Positions 1-9,328 of a stretch of DNA of 64,000 nt are shown in pieces (position 1 is the first letter of the stretch; each line of letters begins with the position of its first letter). The translations under genes and the position numbers were made by a program. The DNA is from Flavobacterium poyangense (GTDB taxonomy: Bacteria; Bacteroidota; Bacteroidia; Flavobacteriales; Flavobacteriaceae). The stretch spans positions 124,001 to 188,000 of the forward strand of contig NZ_JAALLN010000005.1 of assembly GCF_011751075.1 (NCBI RefSeq). Reading direction: 5' to 3'. The notes below the pieces were generated by a model. The model was not told the DNA's origin. It saw only the letters and a list, made by a program, of their open reading frames with translations, and searched no databases.

Positions 1-229
1 CGCGTACACAAAGTTTGTTTTGAAGAATAAAACAATTTTGGTGTCAAAAAATATGAAATACTACGAAGACTTGTTGAGTGAATACGATTTTATAAGAGTT
101 CATAATTCACATTTAGTGGCTAAAAATAAAATAGTATCTAAGAAACTGGCACATGTGGTGATGAGTAATGGGGATGAAGTACCTGTTTCTGTACGAAAAA
201 GATGTTTATTTAAAAAAGGAAATCTTTGA
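1..229 (+). CDS. LytTR-type response regulator, 3' end only
   Basis: The reading frame is open from base 2 to the stop at 227-229, so this is the last 75 or so residues of a gene that begins outside the window. The visible part fits the C-terminal half of a LytTR DNA-binding domain: YTKF near the start, FIRVHNSHLVAKNKI in the middle and a terminal MSNGDEVPVSVRKR, which is the usual position of the conserved NG..(I/V)PVSRR element. A TTG at base 20 could be taken for a start, but the domain match continues upstream of it. LytTR proteins bind DNA as the output of two-component systems. The receiver domain and partner kinase are not visible. Confidence 0.82.
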   Translation, partial: AYTKFVLKNKTILVSKNMKYYEDLLSEYDFIRVHNSHLVAKNKIVSKKLAHVVMSNGDEVPVSVRKRCLFKKGNL

Positions 230-394
230 CTTTTTCTATTAAAAATAAGCCCTTTTGATTAATTGGTGTGAAATTGTTTTATTCGGGGATCAGTAAGGAT
301 GTCGGTTTGGGTAAGATTGACCAAAAAAAGATTCAGATTAGGGGCTGATGAAAAATAGATTTTTAAGCTGCTGTCTTAGTCGTTAGAGTAAATT

Positions 395-433
395 AAAAAA
401 TGATGGGATATTTAAATTTCATCATTTTTTTTT
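395..433 (+). terminator. Rho-independent-type hairpin after the LytTR gene
   Basis: A perfect 11-bp stem (395-405 with 420-430) encloses a 14-base loop. The stem is A-rich on the left, so the right arm runs into a T tract ending at 433. It lies about 165 bases after the LytTR stop codon and would end that transcript. Confidence 0.5.
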
Positions 434-637
434 GCTTTTGTATTTTCAAATTGGATAAACTGTATGTCGGTTTATTTTGATGTTTTTTAGCTTAATGGCA
501 TTGTTTATTAGTTAGCAGGATCAAAAAAAAGCGTATTGTAAATTTAGAAAATGCTTAGATTAATGGAATAATCAAGTCTGGATTTATAGTTTTTTGGATT
601 AGAATTAATGGTAAACGTTTTAAAGCAATGAAAAAAC

Positions 638-670
638 AAAAAGTGAAAATCTAAAATGTTCACTTTTTTT
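638..670 (+). terminator. Hairpin followed by a T run in the intergenic region
   Basis: The arms AAAAAGTGAA and TTCACTTTTT are perfectly complementary and enclose an 11-base loop; three more T residues follow. No gene lies directly upstream, so it could be a second terminator for the LytTR transcript or the end of an unseen small RNA. Confidence 0.35.
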
Positions 671-1114
671 ATACTTAGTCAATTGCTTTCGCACAGATTG
701 GCTTCATTCTTTGTTGGTACAAATTTGTTTTAGAATAAAAAGACTTAATACTGGAACATAACTTTTCTTCCATTTAAAAATGAAAAATACACTATTGCTT
801 TTTGCTCTTCTCTAAATAGTGTCCATTTCTGTTCTAATTTATTCACTTTGTTTACTTGTAAGTCTTGAAAGAAGGTGACAATTGAATTGGTTTTGCCGTA
901 CACTAAAGCAATTAACAAAATGTGTTTTTATATCACAGAAAATCAAAAATAATAAAACAATAATATATTAAAATTTTACTAAGGAATACTTTGTAAAATG
1001 TTTTAAATGTTAAAGTGGATACTTCAAATATCAATTCGAATAGCACATCAGTAAAGTGGATTTGTTAATAATTGGACTACTTTTTTACTTAGCGTCAAAT
1101 TAAAAAGAATTTAT

Positions 1115-4100
1115 ATGAAAAAAGAGGTACTTGGTTTCTTCACATTGTTTCTTATAGGAGGTCATGTTAGTAATGCTCAGGTTGGAATTGGAACTCTTGT
1201 TCCTAATGCATCAGCCCAGTTAGACGTTACTGTCGCTAATGGATTAAATAAAGGGATATTAATTCCTAGAATTTCTCTTAAAGGTACAACAGATGTTACT
1301 ACTATTCAGAATGGAAATGTTGAGAGCCTTTTGGTTTTTAACACGGCAACTATTTTAGACGTAACACCCGGATATTATTATTGGTTTAATAATAAATGGA
1401 ATAGGATGGTAATTTCGGATGAATTGAAAAATTTATCAGGGTCAAATGGTCTTCCAGGAGGAGCCGGAGCCCCAGGTACTCCGGGAGTAAACATCCCTGC
1501 AGGAGTAAATTTCTATTTTGATACAGCTACAAAGATTGTGTATGCACTAATTCCGGGGATGAATCCTTCATTAAAAGCAAGTTGGGTTTCTTTAAATGGT
1601 AAAAATGGATTGGACGGTTCAAATGGTATTGCTGGGGCAAATGGCGCACCTGGTGTTCCGGGTACACCAGCGATTGACAGTAGTACCGAAATGTATGTAG
1701 ATTATACTACAGGAATTGTTTATGTACGTGACCCGAAAGATAAAACCAAATGGATGGCGGTGAGTAACGGTAAAGATGGTCTTCCTGGAGGAGCGGGAGC
1801 TCCAGGTACTCCGGGAGTAACTATACCAGCAGGAGCAACGTTCTATTTTGATACTGCAACAAAAGTAATGTATGCATTGATTCCCGGAGCAGATCCTTTA
1901 TTAAAAACAAGTTGGGTTTCTTTAAATGGTAAAAATGGACTGGACGGTTCAAATGGTATTGCTGGGGCAAATGGTGCACCAGGTGCTGCAGGTACACCGG
2001 CGATTGACAGTAGTACCGAAATGTATGTAGATTATACTACAGGAATTGTTTATGTACGTGACCCGAAAGATAAAACCAAATGGATGGCGGTGAGTAACGG
2101 TAAAGATGGCCTTCCTGGAGCTCCTGGAGCCCCTGGTACTCCGGGAGTAAACATCCCTGCAGGAGCAACGTTGTATTTTGACACCACTACAAAGACAGTG
2201 TATGTCTTGACTCCGGGAGCGGATCCTTCATTAAAAGCAAGTTGGGTTTCCTTAAACGGTAAAAATGGATTGGACGGTTCAAATGGTATTGCTGGGGCAA
2301 ATGGTGTACCAGGTGCTGCAGGTACACCGGCGATTGACAGCAGTACCGAAATGTATGTAGATTATACTACAGGAGTTATTTATGTGAGAGATCCAAATGA
2401 TAAAACGAAGTGGATAGCGGTAAGTAATGGTAAAGATGGTCTTCCGGGAGGCCCTGGAGTACCGGGTGATCCAGGAGTAGTTATTCCTTCTGGGGCAACA
2501 ATTTTTGTAGACACTACAACCAAAACCGTATATGTTTTAGAGCCTAAATCAAATCCGGAAAATTGGATTCCATTAAGAAGTGGAGCAAAAGGAGACAAAG
2601 GAGACAAAGGAGATACTGGTTTACAAGGTATTCAAGGTGTAGATGGTATTCAGGGTATTCAAGGAGCAAAAGGAGATAAGGGTATTCAAGGAGCCAAAGG
2701 AGACAAGGGAGAAAAAGGAGATAGCGGAGCTCAAGGGATTCAGGGTATCAAAGGAGACAATGCTATAGCCGGTATTACACCAAGAGGAGCTTATAATACG
2801 ACTGTGTCTTATGCAGTAAATGATTTGGTTACTTATAATGGTTCTGCTTATTTATGTCATACTGCCTCTACAGGTAATGTTCCAACGAATCCGGGCTTTT
2901 TTCAATTATTTACTTCTGTTGGAGCCCAGGGAATTCAGGGACCAAAAGGAGATCAGGGTGTAGCAGGTGCCAAAGGAGACAAGGGAGAAAAAGGAGATAG
3001 CGGAGTTCAAGGTATTCAGGGTATTCAAGGTGCTCAGGGAGTTGCCGGAGTTCAGGGTATCAAGGGAGATAATGCTATATCAGGAATTACTCCAAAGGGA
3101 ACTTATAATGCAGCTGCATCTTATGTTGTAAATGATTTAGTTACTTATAATGGCTCTGCATATTTATGTCATACGGCTTCTACAGGTAATGTTCCAACGA
3201 ATCCGACCTTTTTTCAATTATTTGTTACTCAGGGTGCTCAAGGTATTCAGGGAGCCCAAGGTATTCAGGGTATTGCCGGAATAAAAGGAGATACTGGTTT
3301 ACAAGGTATTCAGGGTGTAGATGGTATTCAGGGTATTCAAGGAGCAAAAGGAGATCAGGGTATGGCTGGTGCCAAAGGAGACAAGGGAGAAAAAGGAGAT
3401 AGCGGAGCTCAAGGGATTCAGGGTATCAAAGGAGACAATGCTATAGCCGGTATTACACCAAGAGGAGCTTATAATACGACTGTGTCTTATGCAGTAAATG
3501 ATTTGGTTACTTATAATGGTTCTGCTTATTTATGTCATACTGCCTCTACAGGTAATGTTCCAACGAATCCGGGCTTTTTTCAATTATTTACTTCTGTTGG
3601 AGCCCAGGGAATTCAGGGACCAAAAGGAGATCAGGGTGTAGTAGGTGCCAAAGGAGACAAGGGAGAAAAAGGAGATAGCGGAGTTCAAGGTATTCAGGGT
3701 ATTCAAGGTGCTCAGGGAGTTGCCGGAGTTCAGGGTATCAAGGGAGATAATGCTATATCAGGAATTACTCCAAAGGGAACTTATAATGCAGCTGCATCTT
3801 ATGTTGTAAATGATTTAGTTACTTATAATGGCTCTGCTTATTTATGTCATACGGTCTCTACAGGTAATGTTCCAACGAATCCGGGCTTTTTTCAATTATT
3901 TGTTACTCAGGGTGCTCAAGGTATTCAGGGAGCTCAAGGTAATCAGGGTATTGCCGGAATAAAAGGAGAAAAAGGAGAAAAAGGAGAAATGGGTGATAAG
4001 ATGACTTTTGCTGATTTAACTCAGACTGAAAAAGATGCTTTAAAAGGAGAAAAGGGTGATAAGATGACCTTTACTGATTTAACTCAGACTGAAAAAGATG

Positions 4101-4396
4101 CTTTGAAGGGAGATAAAGGGGATAAAGGAGATAGTTCTTCAAGTATAGTTACTGTAGATAAAGACTACACAATTCTTCTGACTGACGAAACCATTATAAA
4201 TAAGGGTGTCATGAAATTAAGTTTTCCTCCTGCTTCTGCCAATACGGGAAAAAAATATAACATTATTAAGACAGATGATTCACTTTTAACTTTTGGGACA
4301 CCAATTGTAATTAATGGGGTTTCCCACTCTTCACTAAATTTTGCTAAACATCTTGTAATTCAGTCTGATGGCAAAGATTGGGTAGTAATTAACTAA
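1115..4396 (+). CDS. Secreted collagen-like Gly-X-Y repeat protein with tail-fibre features
   Basis: 1093 residues with a signal peptide that probably ends at SNAQ, followed by QVGIGT, a common start of mature Bacteroidota surface fibre proteins. Residues about 25-110 form a head of the type that carries a (G)ILIPR motif. Three 110-residue units with short GXY stretches follow (from about 112 to 441). Next comes a long collagen-like region (GDKGDKGDTG, GIQGIQG, AKGDKGEKGD) interrupted four times by a roughly 45-residue insert with NDLVTYNGSAYLCHTAS, which resembles small carbohydrate-binding modules of phage fibres. The last 85 residues or so (from KDYTILLTDE) form a beta-rich end related to that of the next gene. 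There is no type IX sorting domain. It probably forms a triple-helical surface or extracellular fibre. The function is unknown; adhesion is an inference. Confidence 0.8.
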   Translation: MKKEVLGFFTLFLIGGHVSNAQVGIGTLVPNASAQLDVTVANGLNKGILIPRISLKGTTDVTTIQNGNVESLLVFNTATILDVTPGYYYWFNNKWNRMVISDELKNLSGSNGLPGGAGAPGTPGVNIPAGVNFYFDTATKIVYALIPGMNPSLKASWVSLNGKNGLDGSNGIAGANGAPGVPGTPAIDSSTEMYVDYTTGIVYVRDPKDKTKWMAVSNGKDGLPGGAGAPGTPGVTIPAGATFYFDTATKVMYALIPGADPLLKTSWVSLNGKNGLDGSNGIAGANGAPGAAGTPAIDSSTEMYVDYTTGIVYVRDPKDKTKWMAVSNGKDGLPGAPGAPGTPGVNIPAGATLYFDTTTKTVYVLTPGADPSLKASWVSLNGKNGLDGSNGIAGANGVPGAAGTPAIDSSTEMYVDYTTGVIYVRDPNDKTKWIAVSNGKDGLPGGPGVPGDPGVVIPSGATIFVDTTTKTVYVLEPKSNPENWIPLRSGAKGDKGDKGDTGLQGIQGVDGIQGIQGAKGDKGIQGAKGDKGEKGDSGAQGIQGIKGDNAIAGITPRGAYNTTVSYAVNDLVTYNGSAYLCHTASTGNVPTNPGFFQLFTSVGAQGIQGPKGDQGVAGAKGDKGEKGDSGVQGIQGIQGAQGVAGVQGIKGDNAISGITPKGTYNAAASYVVNDLVTYNGSAYLCHTASTGNVPTNPTFFQLFVTQGAQGIQGAQGIQGIAGIKGDTGLQGIQGVDGIQGIQGAKGDQGMAGAKGDKGEKGDSGAQGIQGIKGDNAIAGITPRGAYNTTVSYAVNDLVTYNGSAYLCHTASTGNVPTNPGFFQLFTSVGAQGIQGPKGDQGVVGAKGDKGEKGDSGVQGIQGIQGAQGVAGVQGIKGDNAISGITPKGTYNAAASYVVNDLVTYNGSAYLCHTVSTGNVPTNPGFFQLFVTQGAQGIQGAQGNQGIAGIKGEKGEKGEMGDKMTFADLTQTEKDALKGEKGDKMTFTDLTQTEKDALKGDKGDKGDSSSSIVTVDKDYTILLTDETIINKGVMKLSFPPASANTGKKYNIIKTDDSLLTFGTPIVINGVSHSSLNFAKHLVIQSDGKDWVVIN
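1448..2437 (+). repeat. Three in-frame tandem 330-bp repeats in the collagen-like gene
   Basis: Units start at 1448, 1778 and 2108, and a fourth partial unit starts at 2438, giving an exact 330-base (110-codon) period. Each unit codes a GLPG..GAPGTPG stretch, an FYFDTATK..Y segment, NGLDGSNGIAGANG and STEMYVDYTTG. Copies differ by scattered substitutions, so they are older than the 678-bp duplication downstream. Confidence 0.9.
2611..3966 (+). repeat. Near-identical 678-bp tandem duplication in the collagen-like gene
   Basis: Unit 1 is about 2611-3288 and unit 2 about 3289-3966. Anchor sequences recur at exactly 678 bases (226 codons): 2613 and 3291, 2701 and 3379, 3281 and 3959. Only a few substitutions separate the copies, so the duplication looks recent or is kept alike by recombination. 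The period is a multiple of three, so loss or gain of a unit would keep the frame. Confidence 0.9.
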
Positions 4397-4492
4397 AAAA
4401 GAATGATTAGAGGTTATTTTAATTAGATAATTCTGAATCATTTATTGAGAATAAGAATTTATAATAGAAATGGTTTAATTTAAAAAAAAAGT

Positions 4493-6688
4493 ATGAATAA
4501 AGATTTATTTAGATTTGGAGGTATAGTATTACTTGCTATGGGGACTCAGTCCGTTTACAGTCAGACAGTTCAAAAAATTGGGGATAACCCCTTAACATTA
4601 GAGAGAACTGCTGTTTTAGAACTGGAATCAAAAACAAAAGGTTTTTTAACACCGCGAATGACTACAGTTGATCGTGATAAAATTGTTTCCCCTGCTATTG
4701 GTTTGATTGTTTATAATACTACAACAAATAGATTGGAAGTATGGAATGGAACCATTTGGTACAACACAGTAAGTGCGATAGCAACAGACGCAACGACTAC
4801 GGCAAAAGGAATTGTTCAATTAGCTGGAGATTTAGGTGGTACAGCGGCATCACCTACGGTGAAAGTCGCATCAGAATCAGAAGCCGGTAAGGTTCAGTTG
4901 GCTACAGCTTTAGAAACCACTACAGGGACTTCAAATGCCAAAGCAGTTCATCCGGCCGGATTAAAAGTAGAGTTGGATAAAAAGGTAAGTGTTTCAGGAA
5001 ATACTACTATGACAGGCTTATTGACTTTGTCAGCAGATCCTACAACAAATTTAGGAGCTGCTACCAAGCAATATGTAGATACAAAGATATCATCCAGTGT
5101 ACCCGATGCAACGACTACGGCAAAAGGAATTGTTCAATTAGCTGGAGATTTAGGTGGTACTGCGGCATCGCCTACGGTGAAAGTCGCATCAGAATCAGAA
5201 GCCGGTAAGGTTCAGTTGGCTACAGCAACAGAAACCACTACAGGAACTTCAAATACCAAAGCGGTTCATCCGGCCGGACTGAAAGTAGAGTTGGATAAAA
5301 AGGTAAGTGTATCAGGAAATACTACTATGACAGGCTTATTGACTTTGTCAGCAGATCCTACAACAAATTTAGGAGCTGCTACCAAGCAATATGTAGATAC
5401 AAAAATATCATCTGGTGTACCTGATGCAACAACGACGGCAAAAGGAATCGTTCAATTAGCTGGAGATTTAGATGGTTCAGCGACATCTCCAACAGTGAAA
5501 TCAGCATCAGAAACAGCTGCCGGTAAGGTTCAGTTAGCTACAGCTGCAGAGACCACTACGGGTACTGATAATGCTAAAGCGGTTCATCCAAAAGGTTTGA
5601 AAGTAGAGTTAGATAAAAAGTTGAGTCTTTCGGGAGGTACTATGACAGGAGCCGTGTTGATGGGAAATAATTCTATTAGAAATGCGTATCAAGTAGATCT
5701 GAACTATCAAATGCGTCTATTTAGGTCGGAGGCTGATAGGATCAATTATTTTAGTTTCTATACTGGTAGTGACGGGAATTTTAGAATTTGGGGTTCTAAT
5801 ACTAATGTCGGGGATGCATTATTAATTAATGAAGCAACAGGAAAAACTACACTACTTAAAGCAGCAATTGGTAAAGGTACTGATGATGTAGCTCCGACTG
5901 TTGGCCAGGTGGCAACTGCCGCAGATACAGATGGTAATATCGTTTGGCGTACACCGGCAGCTGCACCTGTTGATGCATCAACTACCGTAAAAGGAATTGT
6001 CCAATTAGCTACAGCTGCAGAAACTACTACGGGAACTAATAATACTAAAGCTGTTCAACCCGCAGGTTTGAAAGTAGAGTTAGATAAAAAATTGAATCTT
6101 GCGGGAGGTACTATGTCGGGTGAGTTGAATATGGGAGGTAAGCGGATTACTAGTATAGATCAGTTGGAAATTCAAGATAAAACAGCTGCTAATACAAGCA
6201 AATTTCATTTTTTCAAACGAGATGGGAAATTTAAAATTTGGAATGCTGCAATCAGAAATACTGATGAGCTTATTATTGATGAAGTAACAGGGACAACAGC
6301 CTTAACTTCTGCAGCAATTACTAAAGGTACTGATAATGTAGCTCCGATTGCCGGGCAGGTGGCAACTGCGGCAGATAAAGATGGTAATATCGTTTGGCGT
6401 ACACCGGCAGCTGCTGTTTCCGTATTGAAAAAGGTAAGTGCTAATTATACAGCCGCAAATACAGATGAAGTGGTAGTATGTACCGGAAATATGACATTGA
6501 CATTGCCTGCTGTCGCAAGTAATTCAGGTAAAAAGATGAACATCGTTAAAGCAGATCAGGACACAACTTTAACTTTTAATACTGCTATTGCATATGCCGG
6601 TGGTGGTACTTTTACAACAATAAATTTTCCTAAATCAGTAACAATAATGTCAGATGGAACGACATGGACTTTGGTAGATTGGAATTAA
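4493..6688 (+). CDS. Secreted repeat protein built from phage tail-fibre modules
   Basis: 731 residues with a signal peptide ending near VYSQ. The head has the motif GFLTPRMTTVDRDKI followed by GLIVYNTTTNRLEVWNG, typical of Bacteroidota fibre-like surface proteins. Repeats follow with TTTAKGIVQLA, ETTTGT..NAKAVHPAGLK and ATKQYVDTKI, motifs known from tail-fibre repeats of tailed phages. Two complete 106-residue units and a diverged third are followed by modules with FRIWGSN and GNIVWRTPAAA. The last 85 residues or so match the end of the upstream collagen-like protein in layout (GKKMNIVKAD..TLTF, then V.IMSDG..W). The 96-base gap from the upstream gene suggests co-transcription. It is probably a surface fibre; I see no phage structural genes nearby. 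Confidence 0.78.
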   Translation: MNKDLFRFGGIVLLAMGTQSVYSQTVQKIGDNPLTLERTAVLELESKTKGFLTPRMTTVDRDKIVSPAIGLIVYNTTTNRLEVWNGTIWYNTVSAIATDATTTAKGIVQLAGDLGGTAASPTVKVASESEAGKVQLATALETTTGTSNAKAVHPAGLKVELDKKVSVSGNTTMTGLLTLSADPTTNLGAATKQYVDTKISSSVPDATTTAKGIVQLAGDLGGTAASPTVKVASESEAGKVQLATATETTTGTSNTKAVHPAGLKVELDKKVSVSGNTTMTGLLTLSADPTTNLGAATKQYVDTKISSGVPDATTTAKGIVQLAGDLDGSATSPTVKSASETAAGKVQLATAAETTTGTDNAKAVHPKGLKVELDKKLSLSGGTMTGAVLMGNNSIRNAYQVDLNYQMRLFRSEADRINYFSFYTGSDGNFRIWGSNTNVGDALLINEATGKTTLLKAAIGKGTDDVAPTVGQVATAADTDGNIVWRTPAAAPVDASTTVKGIVQLATAAETTTGTNNTKAVQPAGLKVELDKKLNLAGGTMSGELNMGGKRITSIDQLEIQDKTAANTSKFHFFKRDGKFKIWNAAIRNTDELIIDEVTGTTALTSAAITKGTDNVAPIAGQVATAADKDGNIVWRTPAAAVSVLKKVSANYTAANTDEVVVCTGNMTLTLPAVASNSGKKMNIVKADQDTTLTFNTAIAYAGGGTFTTINFPKSVTIMSDGTTWTLVDWN
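4787..5640 (+). repeat. Tandem 318-bp repeats in the tail-fibre-like gene
   Basis: Units begin at 4787, 5105 and 5423, an exact 318-base (106-codon) period. The first two are near-identical. The third keeps the first 70 or so codons and then diverges after LDKKLSLSGG. Confidence 0.88.
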
Positions 6689-6834
6689 TATTTATACAGT
6701 CTCAATAATAATTTTGATATTGCTTTTATAAAGGCGTAGTAAAAAGAAAAAAACTTGCCTTTGTGTTGCCTCTTTATATTAGTATTTGAATTTGTATGAA
6801 CTTAAACGGATACAGGATATCTTGAGTTTAAGTG

Positions 6835-6884
6835 ATAAGCGATTGTTGAATAGAGGTAGTTCTATTCTCAATCGCTTATTTTAT
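6835..6884 (+). terminator. Strong hairpin terminator after the two fibre genes
   Basis: An 11-bp perfect stem (6835-6845 with 6869-6879) continues after a small bulge into a 7-bp inner stem (6848-6854 with 6861-6867), then TTTTATT. It lies about 150 bases after the stop of the tail-fibre-like gene. The downstream stretch to 7140 holds nothing else I can support. Confidence 0.65.
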
Positions 6885-7152
6885 TCATACAATAATTGGA
6901 CGAAAATTAGCGATTTACTATGGGTTTAAAGATGTTTATTGTGTTTATATGTAGGGTTTTATAGTTTATTATTGTCAAAAGGTATTTTGAATTAAATTAA
7001 TGGGAATTTCTAATTCATATAACATAATTTTATCTAAAATAGGAAGTGATTATTAAACAGTAAGTAATGTCACGATAATGGAGAGTTTTGATTTCTAAAG
7101 AGAAAATGCACTAAGATGCATCATATTAATTTTTTCAAAATTGAACAAAAAA

Positions 7153-7506
7153 ATGGTACTATTTAAGTTATTTAAAATTGTAAGTGTAGTAGCAATCATC
7201 AGCTCAGTTGTAAGTGTTTTTGTGTTTGTAATTGATCTGTTGTTAGCCGGTTATAGAGGGAAACTCCTGATTTTTAATTTAATTTTCATTGCCATCTCAC
7301 TGATGTTGGTTTGGTTTTGGATGACCCTTAGCCTAGAAATTAAGGCTGTTTATTTAATGCACCGGGAGCGTAATATGAGCATGGAACATTGGTCTTCCAT
7401 TTTTAAATGTTTGGGCTTATTAGCAGCCAGTTATATTGCAATTACTGTAATATGTTATCTTGGTTTGATAGATAGAATGTTAGATGGAACTGCACTTTTA
7501 GGATAA
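7153..7506 (+). CDS. Small membrane protein of unknown function
   Basis: 117 residues from the ATG at 7153; a TTG at 7141 in the same frame would add four residues. Three hydrophobic segments are visible: about residues 8-32 (IVSVVAIISSVVSVFVFVID), 36-58 (LLIFNLIFIAISLMLVWFW) and 87-107 (CLGLLAASYIAITVICYLGL). A charged loop with HRERNMSMEHW lies between the second and third. I do not recognise the family. It is flanked by long non-coding stretches on both sides, so the gene call itself is moderately certain. Confidence 0.5.
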   Translation: MVLFKLFKIVSVVAIISSVVSVFVFVIDLLLAGYRGKLLIFNLIFIAISLMLVWFWMTLSLEIKAVYLMHRERNMSMEHWSSIFKCLGLLAASYIAITVICYLGLIDRMLDGTALLG

Positions 7507-8282
7507 AAATAAAGTATAACCATTCAGAATTTAGAGAGGCTACCGTTTTTTTACTATGACTCGGGCGATAACGAATAGGCGAAGTAATCTCGTTAATATT
7601 CGCGAATTTCTTTGTTTTTATTTCGAACTCAGTTGTTGAATGTTAACTATGAATCAGAGGGAAATCTTTTTAATCTTTTTAATCTGTGGCTATATTCTCT
7701 TTAGTTGTTTTGCCACAAATTAAATGAAATAGTCTATTAATTTTCAAAATTCAATTCGTGAAAATTCGTGCAATTCGTGGCAAACTTTTTTGCTTACAGC
7801 CTAAATTAGAACCTGAATTTTAGTAATTAGAACTTTTTGGAGACTTCCCTACGACAAAAGTCAGGTTGTATTTTGTTTTTTTTAACGGTATAAATAGTAT
7901 GAAATTTTAGCGCTTTTAGAGAAGGGATTATTTGTTCTTATTTTTTCGGAAGTCCCGGTATCAGTAACTAAATTAGCCTGAATACCTTAGGTTCAACTAA
8001 TTTCTTTTTAGATCATTAAGGCATGAAAATGATAGCTAAACCAACTTTTTTTGGTACATTTGGGGGCGTTGTTCCTTAGGTGGCTTTGTAAAATGCATTT
8101 AGCTTTTTGGGATAAATAACTAGTTTTTGAAAAGACTTAGTTATTTATTTTTTTAAGTAATACTAAAATTAAGTTTTTGCCATATTTGAATAGGGTGGAT
8201 GAATTTTGAAAACGCAAGAAAAAGGCAGGAGCAATTTTACATTTGTAGATTTCTACAAGAAAATATTCAATAATCGTTAGCA
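7507..8282. repeat. Intergenic region with a GCCACAAATT / AATTCGTGGC element
   Basis: No gene is visible in this stretch. Around 7711-7783 a GCCACAAATTAAATG arm is followed by repeated AATTCGTGAAAATTCGTGCAA and a closing AATTCGTGGC, so the ends are inverted repeats. The same words recur at 15550-15737 and in altered form near 44301-44710 and 51580-51636, marking a dispersed intergenic family. The 3' part holds the promoter region of fabH. Confidence 0.5.
8238..8258 (+). promoter_or_regulatory. Possible fabH promoter -7 box overlapping a perfect palindrome
   Basis: TACATTTG at 8238-8245 fits the Bacteroidota -7 consensus TAnnTTTG and lies 37 bases before the fabH ATG. The perfect 16-base palindrome TTGTAGATTTCTACAA at 8243-8258 overlaps its end, a placement expected of an operator. 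I found no well-spaced TTG at -33, so the promoter is tentative. Confidence 0.35.
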
Positions 8283-9272
8283 ATGACAAGAAATAATTTA
8301 GCAGCTATTACAGCTGTAGGTGGCTATGTTCCTAGCACTGTACTGGATAATTATCAACTTGAAAAAATGGTCGACACCTCAAATGACTGGATTTTATCAA
8401 GAACCGGAATAAAAGAGAGACGCATACTGGCGGATCCCGAAAAAGCAACCTCAGACATGGCTGCAGAAGCGATAAAAAACCTTTTGGAAGATTCTGATAC
8501 AAATGCGACAGAGATTGATTGTTTGGTACTGGCAACAGCCACACCGGATCAATTACTGGCTCCTACAGCTCCTGTAGTATGCCAGAAAGCCGGACTTACA
8601 AATGCCTGGGGTTTTGATCTTAATGGAGCTTGTAGTGGTTTTTTGTATGCTTTATCAACTGCAGCGGCATTAATAGAATCGGGAAGACATAAAAAAGTAA
8701 TCGTTGTTGGTGTAGATACCATGAGTAGAATTATAGATTATACCGACCGTAATACCTGTGTGTTGTTTGGAGATGGTGCAGGTGCCGTGCTTTTGGAAGC
8801 TTCTCAGAACAATGGATTAAAGGATTTTGTATTAAAAACCAACGGAGCGGGCAGTGAATTTCTTTCGGTTTCAGGAGGTGGTTCTCTTAAACCTTTTCAT
8901 GATGGTACCTTGCAAAACCGTGAACAATTCGTAAAGCAGGATGGAAGAACAGTATTTAAAAACGCTATAGAAAGCATGACCAATACCTGTAGTGAAATCC
9001 TGAACCGCAATCTCCTCGATGTAGAGGATGTTGACTGGGTGATACCACATCAGGCCAATATTCGTATTATAAATGCCGTAGCCGGTAATTTGAATGTACC
9101 AATGGAAAAAGTAAAGGTAAATATAGAGCGTTATGGCAACACTACAGCGGCTACAATACCTTTGTGTTTATGGGATTTCAAAAACGATTTTAAATCAGGA
9201 GATCGATTATTGCTTACTGCATTTGGTGCCGGATTTACTTTTGGAAGCTGCTACCTGAGTTGGGGAAAATAA
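8283..9272 (+). CDS. fabH: 3-oxoacyl-ACP synthase III (FabH family)
   Basis: 329 residues, the normal FabH length. The family condenses an acyl-CoA primer with malonyl-ACP to start fatty acid chains in the cytoplasm. The thiolase-fold catalytic triad is intact: Cys117 in NGACSGFLYAL, His256 in VIPHQANIRI and Asn286 in YGNTTAATIPL. The N-terminal SNDWILSRTGIKERR is also typical. The usual partners (plsX, rpmF, fabD) are absent, so this may be a second FabH serving branched primers, a secondary lipid or another product. FabH itself remains the best call. Confidence 0.92.
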   Translation: MTRNNLAAITAVGGYVPSTVLDNYQLEKMVDTSNDWILSRTGIKERRILADPEKATSDMAAEAIKNLLEDSDTNATEIDCLVLATATPDQLLAPTAPVVCQKAGLTNAWGFDLNGACSGFLYALSTAAALIESGRHKKVIVVGVDTMSRIIDYTDRNTCVLFGDGAGAVLLEASQNNGLKDFVLKTNGAGSEFLSVSGGGSLKPFHDGTLQNREQFVKQDGRTVFKNAIESMTNTCSEILNRNLLDVEDVDWVIPHQANIRIINAVAGNLNVPMEKVKVNIERYGNTTAATIPLCLWDFKNDFKSGDRLLLTAFGAGFTFGSCYLSWGK

Positions 9273-9328
9273 TAATGTAGCTTCATTTCTTTTGTTGAAG
9301 AAAGAGGAGTTAACTTTATATAGTTAAG

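Larger units (their letters stand above)
230..1114. other. Long AT-rich intergenic region without a gene
   Basis: About 885 bases very rich in A and T, with stops in all frames and no coding segment I can support. Besides the hairpin at 395-433 it holds a second hairpin: a 10-bp stem 638-647/659-668 with an 11-base loop that ends in a T run. The remainder must contain the promoter of the collagen-like gene at 1115, but I could not place a convincing TTG/TAnnTTTG pair. Confidence 0.5.

Noticed and set aside
1448..2437. Regular direct repeats as a possible CRISPR array
   Set aside because: The repeats are long, lie in frame inside a coding sequence and have no unique spacers of constant length.
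1115..4396. A link between the collagen-like gene and the hydroxylysine locus
   Set aside because: Bacterial collagen-like proteins normally lack glycosylated hydroxylysine, and the genes are more than 40 kb apart with no lysyl hydroxylase in view.
4493..6688. A prophage, because of tail-fibre repeats and a lysozyme-type gene further on
   Set aside because: The fibre gene has a signal peptide, and there are no capsid, terminase, portal, baseplate or integrase genes in the window.
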